Shown in pieces: positions 55,634 to 64,000 of a stretch of DNA of 64,000 bases (its first letter is position 1; each line of letters starts with the position of its first letter). A program made the position numbers and the translations under genes. The notes beneath the pieces were generated by a model. That model did not search any database. It was not told where the DNA came from and saw only the letters and a list, made by a program, of their open reading frames with translations. This stretch comes from Aplectana chamaeleonis (taxonomy: Eukaryota > Nematoda > Chromadorea > Rhabditida > Cosmocercidae), in assembly GCA_029168955.1 (NCBI GenBank), contig JAPDOI010000268.1, forward strand, positions 310,001 to 374,000, written 5' to 3'.

Positions 55634-56052
55634 GGCGCAAATCATACTCCTCTATGCCAGCGCGGCATGCGCGTGACGCGCGGGCGTGGCGTTGGAGTAT
55701 GAATGGCCGGACGCCACGCAAGCGCGGCACGCGCGTGACGCTCGCTCCGCCTTGGCTGCGACGGCTGTAATGACTTTTTCATCATTTTCATTATTATTCC
55801 GGCATCAATTTCATTCTGTTTCACGATAATTAATTCCGGCACTATCCTCGCTATCGTGATGGTAAACGCGTGTACAGAATCTGCTTGTTTGAAAGAGATA
55901 AGCCCCATTTTTTCTACTCCGCCATAGCTTTGCCGCCGGAGTATTCATATTCTACGCAAGCGCGTGACGTGCGTGACCCACATAAAAAGTATTCATACCC
56001 TGAAGCCTCGCCCGCGCGTTTAGCACTGGCGTTAAGGAGTATGAATAGCACC
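55634..56052. mobile_element. Harbinger-like MITE with TTA duplication, 419 bp
   Basis: GGCGCAAATCATACTCC at the left and GGAGTATGAATAGCACC at the right; TTA on both sides (55631-55633 and 56053-56055). The interior repeats GGAGTATGAAT, GCGCGTGACGC and GCAAGCGCG. No gene. Confidence 0.75.
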
Positions 56053-56070
56053 TTAGGACACCCAACTTCA

Positions 56071-56241
56071 TAGTGGAGTATTATAGACAATATCTTACCG
56101 AATCATATTTATTTCGGCAACCGTAGACCATTTTCTTTCAGAAATAAAAAAAATCGTTAGGATCGAATTCCGAGAAAAAATGGTCTACAACTGTCGAAAT
56201 AGTAAATATCATTAGATGAGACTGTCCATAATACTCTACTA
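56071..56241. repeat. Foldback, 171 bp
   Basis: TAGTGGAGTATTATAGACA pairs with TGTCCATAATACTCTACTA, and the inner CCGTAGACCATTTT with AAAATGGTCTACAAC. Confidence 0.8.
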
Positions 56242-57052
56242 TAAACATTGTTTGTCCTAAAGTCTTTGAATAATTTGGATACAATGAAATTGTACTTTTT
56301 GATAAATTTTAAAGTATTATTATGACTATCAAGATCAGACATTATTATTATTATTATTTAAGACATAGGGTTCAAAGGTTCTATGAACTAAAACATCAAA
56401 AACCATTTTTGTTGCTAAAGACTTTCTGATATCTGTCGTGTCGTATTGCAGATGTTAGTTTCCAACAAAATGTCCCTCGTCTTCGTCTGCAATGTTCCAC
56501 AATTCTCAATATGCGTTGATCTTAGGGACCCGGATCACTCAGTCGCACATTTATCCGAAATCCGGTTCGAATTGAACTACTGAAATTCGTGTTGACCCTT
56601 TTTCCTCCCGATGTGAAAAAGTGCATTGTCAGAATATCCGAAAAGTACCTGCGTAATCCTTTGTGTTTACTCGATCATATCCGAAAATTTCATTCCACTC
56701 TCGTTTTCTTTTTGCAGTAAAAATACGTTGGCTTGAATTTAGGAGTAGAGCTGTTTGAAAACAATTCGTTTCAGTACTTTGCTAGTTTAAGAAGGAAGAC
56801 ACATGGGCCTTTAAATTTTAAAATCAGTTTTGTTCCCTATCTTGAAAAGTGGTTTGACAAAACCTAATCGCCATAATGGAGGCACTTCTCCGTGAAGAAG
56901 ATAGACCAGCTCACTATTGATGTCCAAAAATTCTAATTGCTCCGATGTGTGAAAATGGAATTTGTCTTGTCAGTTGTTCGGTTTCTGTACACAGATTAGA
57001 AGAATCACGCGAAAACTCCAGCCTTCTCTACCTCAGACTCACGTGGAGTACC
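56242..57052. other. Intergenic stretch
   Basis: No gene. A short (ATT)n run lies at 56341-56358. Confidence 0.35.
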
Positions 57053-57054
57053 TA

Positions 57055-58300
57055 CCATGTTGTCCAAAATTCTTGTCCGAAAATTTCACCATCTTTAATT
57101 TTTTTCAACTTTATTGAAAAACAAGTCTAATCAACAATATAATCACCACAGATATCCACAACAGTGGCCCATCGATTGGGCAGGTCGCCGATGCCCTTCG
57201 CCCAGAACTCCGGGGGCTGCGACTCGAAGAAATTGAAATCGGATTTGAGGTTGTCGTAGTTGGTGAATTTTCTTCCGGCCAAATGGTGCTTCAGCGGGCA
57301 AGTGGTAGTCGGAGGGGGCGAGGTTCGGGGAATACGGCGGATGGGCAACCGTCTCCCAGCCGAGCGTCGCTAACTTCTGCTGGGTCTCCTTCGCCACGTG
57401 GAGGCGCGCGTTGTCGTGCAGCAGGTGGACCGAGGCCCGTCGGGGATGCTTTTCTCGGATGGCGGCGGCTAGTTTTCTGAGCTGATCGGTGTAGATGGAG
57501 GCGGTGACCGTCCTGCCTTGCGGGAACAGCTCGAAGTACAGCATGCCCTTGGTGTCCCACCAGCCGCAGAGCATGATCTTCAGCCGGTGCAGGTCGGCTT
57601 TCGGCGTCGTTGGCGGCTCTTCTCCGCGCGATATCCAGACGGCACGGTGGGCGACGTTGTCGTAGAGGACCCAGCTCTCATCCCCAGTGACCAGGTCCTC
57701 GAGATTTTCCTTGCCATGCGGACGAAGGAGGAGGGACTGGCAGACGGCCACGCGGCTCTGCTTGTTAGCGTCCGTCAGACGGTGGGGGATCCAACGGGCC
57801 AGAACTTTGTGGTAGCCGAGTAAGTTGAGTCGATTGTGAATGGTGGACTTGCTGCAGCCGAGCGTCGTCGCCAGTTCACGAGTGGTGGCTTCCGGCTTCT
57901 CCTTGATACAGCGACGGACTTCGTCATCATCCACCGTAGAAGGCCTCCCGCTGTGCTCCCTGTTCTCGAGGCTCGTGTCGCCGCTCTCAAAACGATTGAA
58001 CCAGCGTCTGACTGTGCGTTCAGACACTGCATCCTCTTTGCACGTTCTGCAGATGTTGGCGACCGCGGTGCCCGTGTCGTTGCCCAGCAGCCACTCGTAG
58101 TACACGAACGTACGAATTCGTCCTTAGTCCATTTTAGCTTGTACTGGTAGCTAGACGCGGTGACTGCGCCTTCTATACCCCTAGCGTAGAACTTTGGATA
58201 ACCTTCTAGAAGGTTCTTACACTTGCCTGAGATTATAACTTTTCTAAGGAAAATTATAGAATTTTGAAAATTTTCGGACAGGAATTATTGGACGGCCTGG
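57055..58300 (-). mobile_element. mariner copy 2, 1246 bp, intact TA duplication
   Basis: Inverted ends CCATGTTGTCCAAAATTC and CCAGGCCGTCCAATAATTCC, flanked by TA at 57053-57054 and 58301-58302. Same family as 9238-10450. Confidence 0.94.
57127..58132 (-). pseudogene. mariner transposase, copy 2, broken
   Basis: The original ATG is at 58132, but codon 3 is a stop (58124-58126). Translation could only restart at 58105 (MYYEWLLGND). The two helix-turn-helix regions are complete (VRRWFNRFESGD; REL.TTLGCSKSTIHNRL), as are WIPHRLT, VTGDESWVLYDN, LLHDNARLH and YSPNLAPSDYHL, so all three catalytic Asp remain with 34 residues between the last two. A 5-bp deletion at about 57298 then shifts the frame and replaces the C-terminus. 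The lesions differ from those of copy 1. Confidence 0.93.
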
Positions 58301-58302
58301 TA

Positions 58303-58445
58303 CAAACCTTGTGAGGTCCCCTTGCACCGTTTCCTCGCCATAGGAGGCGTGAGTGTTTCTGAACAGCCTCATCATCCTTTTCTGTCGCCCTATCATGTCA
58401 TGGCTAGACGGAGAACTTCGTTCATTTTCCTTGCCCTGCAGTCAT
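58303..58445. other. Spacer
   Basis: Nothing recognised. Confidence 0.3.
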
Positions 58446-58944
58446 TCTAAACTCGAACTTTAAAGAAAAGATGTGGGGTACCAATTATGAATAAAATCAA
58501 GCAAATGGAAGGAGATACAGCGACGTGAGCAAGATGAAGCTCGTAATTTTCGATACGCGGAACAGTCACGGTCAAATTCTGCTCCCATTTTTTCCAGTGC
58601 TTAGCTATCAGAATACTCGATGATGGTTTCACCTCATACTGAATTGTTATTGAAGGTAGTTTTCCAATATTCGCCACTGAACTTGCAGTTTTTCGTGAGC
58701 GTTCGTATATTCATGGCACGGTCGAAATGCATGTCCATGTGTGTAAAGCATCGCCTAAAGAACTGACCATAAATGAAACAACGGTTACCGAGGTCGAGGA
58801 AAACAGTGGTGGCACATTCTTAGCTGACGAGTCCTTGCAAGGTTCAGAAACTGTAATTTCGGAGGTGTTCGTATATTTATGGAACGTAGTGTGTGTTGTA
58901 ACACATGTGCACCGAGTTTGCGCCAACGCTAACAACGCCATCAA
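58446..58944 (-). pseudogene. Membrane-anchored hypothetical protein frame with one stop
   Basis: One minus-strand frame runs from 58944 to 58446 with a single internal stop (58711-58713). The part after the stop reads SSVANIGKLPSITIQYEV, KHWKKWEQNLTVTVPRIENY, and ends with a hydrophobic segment (SICLILFIIGTPHLFF) and a short KVRV tail, like a type I membrane protein C-terminus. CAAGTTCAG just before VANIG could be a splice acceptor, in which case the stop lies in an intron. CCAT.AATATACGAAC occurs twice, 160 bp apart. The family is not recognised. Confidence 0.3.
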
Positions 58945-58949
58945 TATGG

Positions 58950-59290
58950 AACAAAATGTGCCAGTGCCATCCGTGTCGGCTGTGGATCACGGATACTCAT
59001 TTACCATTCATCGAAGCATGAACTGAACTTTCGGTATTCAAATCGAGAAAAGTGCCAGTTCCGAGTGAAATCTAAAAAATACCAAACTTAACTTTAGCAT
59101 CAATTAGAGAGGACGTAGTGTGGGTTTCCTTCCTGACATGGTTGGGCCTGCGATTGCGGACTGAAGTCCTCAATGTAAAACTGAACACTGTCGTAAAACA
59201 GACAATGTGTTATAATAAACCTTCCAAACCCACCTTGACAGCGCCCTGCCTCCATCCCCCGGTTCCATAGAGAGCTGATTGTTGATCAGC
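58950..59290. other. Intergenic stretch
   Basis: No gene seen. Confidence 0.3.
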
Positions 59291-59294
59291 GAGC

Positions 59295-59755
59295 TTAAAG
59301 GCATCGTACGCGCTGAAAACCACTCATCGTTATTTGAATTTGAATCAATGGCTGGGCCCGCCTGAGCACGTGGGTAGAGTTTGTCGGGTCACCGACGCAT
59401 CATTTAGAAGATATGGGAGATCGAATGCCTCGAATTCCACCAAAAGAGGCCGGCCTTCCGACAGCCATGTGGCCTCGAATGAGAAAAGAAGGTAGCTTAT
59501 CAACAAGTGATACATCAACTTCCATTCATTTACGCGATATAACTTGTTGAGAAGCTTCTTTTTTTTTTCATTTTATGCCACATGGCTGTCAGAAGGCCGG
59601 CCTGTTTTGGTGGAATTCGAGGCATTCGAACACCCATATCTTCCCAATGATGCGTCGGTGACCCGAGAAACTCTACCCACGTTATCAGGCGAGTCCAACC
59701 AACGATTAAAACTCAAGGAACGGTGAGTGGTTTTCAGCGCGTACGATGCCTTTAA
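59295..59755. mobile_element. Palindromic AAAGGC-ended MITE, copy e (461 bp)
   Basis: TTAAAGGCATCGTACGCGCT, GAAAACCACTC and the complete inverted counterpart at the right. The arms continue pairing for about 200 bp (GGGTAGAGTTT, GACGCATCATT, CTCGAATTCCACCAAAA, GGCCGGCCTT, AGCCATGTGGC), so the whole element folds on itself. Confidence 0.9.
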
Positions 59756-59930
59756 CACTTATACAATCAATATTATTGGTGAATACGCTAAGACAAAAGG
59801 TTAGAACAAACCACAGCATGTATCGGGATCTTCCGCGAGAACAGCCTTTCTGCAATGGAACCCAATGGAGTCGAACTAGCCGAATGGACCAATGGCGGCA
59901 GAATCACCATTGGGAAGCCGATGATCCGCA

Positions 59931-60099
59931 GAATTGGTGGGACAGGGGCTCCTTACACACAGAGGGAGGAGTTGTCCCGCCTTTTGCGGCTCTAATTCCA
60001 CTCGGGACCACTTCCCTCGCGTTGAGTGGGGTGACGTTTCAAACTGCAAACTGGGACAACTCCTCCGTCGGTGTGCAGACAGCCTCTGTCCCAGAATTG
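59931..60099. mobile_element. Foldback MITE (GGGACAACTCCT family), copy 2
   Basis: AATTGGTGGGACAGGGGCT, TTACACACAGAGGGAGGAG against CAACTCCTCCGTCGGTGTG, AGCCTCTGTCCCAGAATT. Related to 40171-40349. Confidence 0.8.
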
Positions 60100-60226
60100 T
60101 TTTATGATACTCATTCTGAATTATTAACTTTTGTTGTGCGTTAAGCCTTGTTGCTACTGCATCCACTTGCTGCAGCTCTGGGGACAACTGCTCTGTTCCA
60201 TCGCGAATGTTTATAAAGTGCATTTA

Positions 60227-61295
60227 CAAGGGAAGTATACAAAGCGTATGTCAGATCTGCCAAAACGACTAGTGTCGTTAGTATCTCTTGCTCAATAGTA
60301 AAACTGCGCAGTATCCCGCCGCGAGCCGCAGGTTCCAAGAAGTTACAAGCTTAAAAAGCTCATTTTTTGTGCTTTTTGTACCTTCCAAAAAGCGCGTTAT
60401 TCTTCGAAAAATCCGTAAACGGACCTCAGAAATGTGTTCAGCACCCAAAGCTACCACCCTGAGCAAATTTAGGGTGAACGAACATTTTCCGTACTTTGTC
60501 CAGACTGCAGCGTTTTGGACTTGTACGGATTTTCGGTTGGGCGCTTATTTCTACTAATTGAGGGCCCTGGAAGCGTTTTAGAAAAATGTTCCAGATTTGA
60601 CTTAAAATTCTCCGAGGAGGGTTTTTTGGGGCGCTTATCAAGATTCTGTGATTGATAAGTCAATTTTCAAAAGTTTTCGGCTCATTTCGTTTGAAGCTTC
60701 CCAACCGGGGAAAATTTCGAGGGAAAAACGCCACTTTCGAGAATTCCGGTTTTCTACGATAGATATGTCTCAAAATCGTTTGCTGGGGGTTATTTAGAGT
60801 GCTCAACACGAATCTGGAGTCCGTTTATCGATTTTTGGCAGATAACGGTAGATTACGGTGGGTATGCGGTAGTTTGGTTAAAATCTCAGATTTTACTCAA
60901 AATTTGTATACGGGGGTTATTCGGGGTGGAGAATACGAATTTGACGTCCGTTTGTCGATTTTCAAAATACTAAGGTGGGTTTTGACCCCTAAATGACATG
61001 TTACCTACCGTAACCTACAGTAAACCTCAAAATGTCGACAAATGGACTCCAGATTCGTGTTCACTACCCTATATTACCCCTCATACAACTTTTGAGCTAA
61101 ATCCGAGAAAATTTTTTTGAAAATCCAAAAAAAATGCCTGATGGGCCTTTTCTCCAGGCTTAAAAAATGCTCATAACTTTTTTGAACCTGCTGCTCGCGG
61201 CGGGATACTGCGCATTTTTACTATTGAGCCAGAAGAGATACTAACCATACTAGTCGTTTTGGCAGATCCGGCCTACGCTTTTTATACTTCCCTTG
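60227..61295. mobile_element. Family A-type element with 105-bp TIRs and TTA flanks, 1069 bp
   Basis: CAAGGGAAGTATA..AAGCGTA, GATCTGCCAAAACGACTAGT, GTTAGTATCTCTT, CTCAATAGTAAAA, GCGCAGTATCCCGCCGCGAG pair with the complement at 61188-61295, about 90 percent alike. TTA flanks both ends (60224-60226 and 61296-61298). The interior is family A (GACTTGTACGGATTTTCGGT, GGTAGATTACGGTGGGTATG). It has no gene and no insertion, so it shows the uninterrupted structure. Confidence 0.85.
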
Positions 61296-61298
61296 TTA

Positions 61299-61615
61299 GT
61301 GCGAGCCATGCTGATCCGGTGCTATGTGGCAAGGGGGGGCACTGTGGTGCAATGCACTTGGCCACGCCCATTTAACCATGCCGCACTAAATTCTTAAATT
61401 ATGGTCACTTAGGAGGCCACACTTATCCTCACTGACGTTACTTATCCTCTTTGAGGTTCGGGACAACGGTCAGTTCGACCCGGATAAAGAGAATCGTTGC
61501 GTGAACCACCCGCTGTCACATTCGTTTTTTTTACTCATAGCGGGAAGCGGACCATTCACTCTCGCAAACACGTCAATTGAGTTCATCTGTTGATCACGTC
61601 TAATCACGTAAATAG
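61299..61615. other. Intergenic stretch
   Basis: ACTTATCCTC occurs twice (61410 and 61440). No gene. Confidence 0.3.
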
Positions 61616-61619
61616 CCAG

Positions 61620-61700
61620 TATAAAAGACCCCTCATCTCATTCCAGTCCTCAATCGGGATTTCGGTGCCGGCCCTAGAGGGTGATTTAAGGTAACTCTCC
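61620..61700 (+). promoter_or_regulatory. TATA promoter-like sequence, possible solo LTR
   Basis: TATAAAAG at 61620-61627 is followed 25 bp later by CATTCCAGTC, a start-site-like context. AATAAATAC at 61970 could serve as the matching polyadenylation signal about 330 bp downstream. This TATA-to-AATAAA spacing is typical of an LTR, but LTR ends and flanking duplications were not found. Confidence 0.3.
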
Positions 61701-62330
61701 GGGTGCCAGCATGCTTTTGATAGCTTGAGAGCCTTCTCCGCGCCCCTGGATGAGGGTGCACCTTTGCGGCAGGCTCTGGCGAAGATGAAGCTCTGGGGTA
61801 GAGAAGGGGGGCCCTGCTGAGGGTCGTGGCGGTGAGTACCTGTTGCGTGTTGGTAATGATCCGTGCCGACTGTAGGTCATGCATCGCATCGTGCATCGCA
61901 GCTTCCTAGAGATAAGATACCAACCAAGCATTCGTAAAAACTGCAGTCTTGAAATGTTCTGGAGCTCTAAATAAATACTGTGTAGGAGTCGTAAGAGATT
62001 CTTAAACCCTGCCGAAACAGTGTGGAGGCTATGGAGGAGTCGTGCGAAAAGCGGTAATACTGCGAAATATCACAGATCTCCAGCATCGAGGTATTGCGAA
62101 ATGCACCAGATCATGGGAGCTGCGCAGCATTCCGGAACCTACTTCGAAACATCCAGTCGTGCTGTCACGTCGACCTCGATTTCATCTAACAAATGCTGGT
62201 TTTTTTCTCTTTTTTCTATTCTCCGACTAGTTCCTTGATAACATTTTTTGTCTTCTACTTGGGCTCCCTGAGTTCTTGCAATGAACCGATTCTATTTTTT
62301 TTGGAGTTTATCAAATACTTTCCTCAGATT
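61701..62330. other. Intergenic stretch
   Basis: No gene recognised. Confidence 0.3.
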
Positions 62331-62726
62331 ATGGACCCATATCGCTGTATCTGCCCAGAATGAGAGAAGGAGGTGCTTGGAAGAAGCTTGGGAGCTCACC
62401 TTCAAGAGGAACAATTTTTTTCTGCCTCAGACTTGGAAAAAATGAAGACACGATTGAAAAAGGATGAACCGGCAAGAGAAGGCAAGTTGGCTGAATCGTT
62501 TCATGTCTGCGGCGACGTCTCTACCTCTAAGAGGGGGCTGAAGCAACACTTGGAATCTAAACACAGAGTAGAAGACTTATCAGAAGAAGAAGAGGAACAG
62601 GATTTGGTTGCGTAGTTTCCCCCAATCTGCCTCTGCAATCGCAGTTTTCCCACACACAAGGATCTTATCAAACATTGTCGTCTAACTCATGCAAAAGAAG
62701 GTGCCGAAGGGAGATATCAAGACTAA
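62331..62726 (+). pseudogene. C2H2 zinc-finger-like frame with two stops
   Basis: From ATG at 62331, just after a good acceptor TTTCCTCAG: MDPYRCICPE, then a stop (62361-62363). The same frame continues with SDLEKMKTRLKKDE, FHVCGDVSTSKRGLKQHLES, KH and an acidic run of eight Asp/Glu residues, a second stop (62613-62615), then PICLCNRSFPTHKDLIKHCR, LTH. The last two blocks have the Phe, Leu and His..His layout of C2H2 fingers, but each lacks normal Cys spacing. Nematodes carry many such fingers in transcription factors and in retroelement-linked proteins. A possible further exon is at 62881-62912. Origin is undecided. Confidence 0.45.
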
Positions 62727-62880
62727 AGTCATTACGATATGACTTTTGATAGCTCCGATTCCTACTAGGTGTGCTTACTTTGATACTTGTTGAACACATC
62801 CCCTAACAATATCGATACGCGCTTTGTTCAAGACTGGTTGAATAGCATATGCAAGCGTCATTGCACTTCCTTTGTTGTAG

Positions 62881-62912
62881 GTCGAACAAAAAAGAAAGCA
62901 GGTTCTACACAA
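62881..62912 (+). CDS. Possible small exon after the zinc-finger frame
   Basis: TTTGTTGTAG precedes GTCGAACAAAAAAGAAAGC...CACAAG, followed by the donor GTAAGAG. It encodes a basic peptide RTKKKAGSTQ. Supported only by its splice sites and position. Confidence 0.2.
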
Positions 62913-64000
62913 GGTAAGAGATCTTTTCGAACACCGGCTCAAAACTCCCTCCCATTCCTAACATAGAGTCATTTGCTAATTACTCGCTTCTCGGCGAAAT
63001 TCAGTCTGTCAGGTCAAGCAAGACATGGTGCTTCAGTGGGAACGCCGTGTTATGCCCAATACAATTTTGGAGCGGCAATATTATCTCTAAGACCATTATC
63101 AAAGTTCATTCTCGCGAAGGATGACATTGTAAAATCGGTGAATATTAATAACCGTTTAAAATTAAAGTCGTCAGCGTGCCTTCGTCGTTACTTCTGCTTT
63201 CATTAGGCTACCTAGTTGCCTGAGCTGTTTCTGTCTTCTAGTTTACTTTACACTACCAACCCTCCATTAATTCTCACAGACGATCTTCGTCGTGGAAGTG
63301 GTGGTACGTCGCGACGCAGCACGCGCCGCGTGTTTCTCGCCGCGCGCGGCATACCACACTTCCCGCACTCGATTTTTTTTTGAATCGTTCCTGTTCCTCA
63401 CCTGTGGAGTTTTTTCTATGTTCCTGTTTATATTCTTCTTTTATTTTTTTATTTCCACTAGTAGAGTTTGTTAGTGGCAAGAAGCTTAACGACTGGGTTG
63501 AAAACTGACGCCACACCGCTCTTACTTTGGTAGATCCGCCTTCTCCATAGCATGTAGGGTGTTATTATTTTTAACTATTCTGTCATGCTTCTCACTCGTT
63601 CTTGAGGACGGTGTTCATGCTAGACCAGCCGATCTATCAATCGTTGCTGTCTAATCTTGTTCCCGTCAAAGGGTCAGTCATGTGCAGCATTCGGGATTGA
63701 TTTATCATTTGTCTTGTGCGATGCGTTCCCTGTGCTATCTAGACTACGCCAAATTGTGGTGCTTCTGTTCCAAGCATTCCCCGAGCAGGCCTCAAAAATT
63801 GAACTTGCTCACTGTTCTCTCGGGCCGACAGTAAGGGCACTGAATCGGACGTAAGCTATTTGTGCATGGAAAACGTGGGAAATGTAATAAGTCTGCATTC
63901 AATAGTCATGATGGACTGCTTTGGGCTTCGATTTTACCACTTCATCAAGTTTGAGGTTCCGCCCGTTGCCGTATGTGTTGGGAAGCCGGAGACGTCCAAC
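62913..64000. other. Intergenic stretch to window end
   Basis: No gene recognised. A 70-bp GC-rich hairpin (GGAAGTGGTGGTACG with GGCATACCACACTTCC) lies at 63293-63362. Confidence 0.35.

Overview
The window looks like nuclear DNA of a clade V (strongylid, hookworm-like) nematode. The evidence is: RTE-1-type, CR1/Jockey-type and Penelope-type retroelements; mariner copies of three kinds of decay; nematode-style short introns ending in TTTTCAG-like sites; and very dense small inverted-repeat transposons between and inside genes. This assignment is inferred from element content. No rRNA or clear tRNA gene is present to fix it.

Only one host gene is convincing: the 3' part of a glycerol kinase 5-like gene on the + strand. 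Its last five recognisable exons lie at 43731-43830, 46443-46521, 47845-47940, 48008-48144 and 48239-48384. All splice phases match, and the two large introns are filled almost entirely with MITEs and foldback elements. Weaker host-like candidates are a secreted-protein fragment (16938-17268, -), a membrane-anchored reading frame with one stop (58446-58944, -) and a broken C2H2 zinc-finger frame (62331-62726, +).

Layout. 0-2 kb: intergenic, then a LINE fragment. 2.06-6.39 kb: an inverted-repeat element (family A) split by a nearly full-length RTE retrotransposon with an exact 11-bp target duplication. 7.3-8.8 kb: a MITE and a LINE 3' end. 9.2-10.45 kb: mariner copy 1. 10.70-16.11 kb: a 5.4-kb hAT-ended composite holding a 321-bp (TG)n tract, a 42-bp minisatellite, three promoter-like modules and a large foldback. 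18.7-19.9 kb: a second mariner type. 22.68-24.91 kb: a hAT-ended element with a perfect 8-bp duplication. 25.1-28.9 kb: a composite with an array of CATATG palindromes, then nested MITEs. 30.0-33.2 kb: a MULE-like and a GGCC-ended composite containing LINE pieces. 33.95-35.90 kb: a 5'-truncated Penelope-like element with an open RT plus GIY-YIG frame, a hammerhead-like 3' motif and a perfect 12-bp target duplication. 38-43.4 kb: foldbacks and GC-rich satellites. 43.7-48.4 kb: the glycerol kinase gene. 48.5-56.2 kb: MITEs, a SINE candidate and a tandem duplication. 57.05-58.30 kb: mariner copy 2. 59.3-61.3 kb: inverted-repeat elements. 61.3-64 kb: a promoter-like segment and the zinc-finger frame.

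Most of the window is therefore a layered graveyard of mobile DNA. The target duplications allow several insertions to be delimited to the base and ordered in time: RTE into family A; a MITE into a LINE; a MITE into one copy only of a tandem duplication; a MULE-like element into family A. No protein-based system of unknown kind was recognised. The best candidates for undescribed biology are the hAT-ended elements whose interiors are expanded simple sequence, the large group of non-autonomous elements ending in AAAGGC, and the possible ribozyme of the Penelope-like element.
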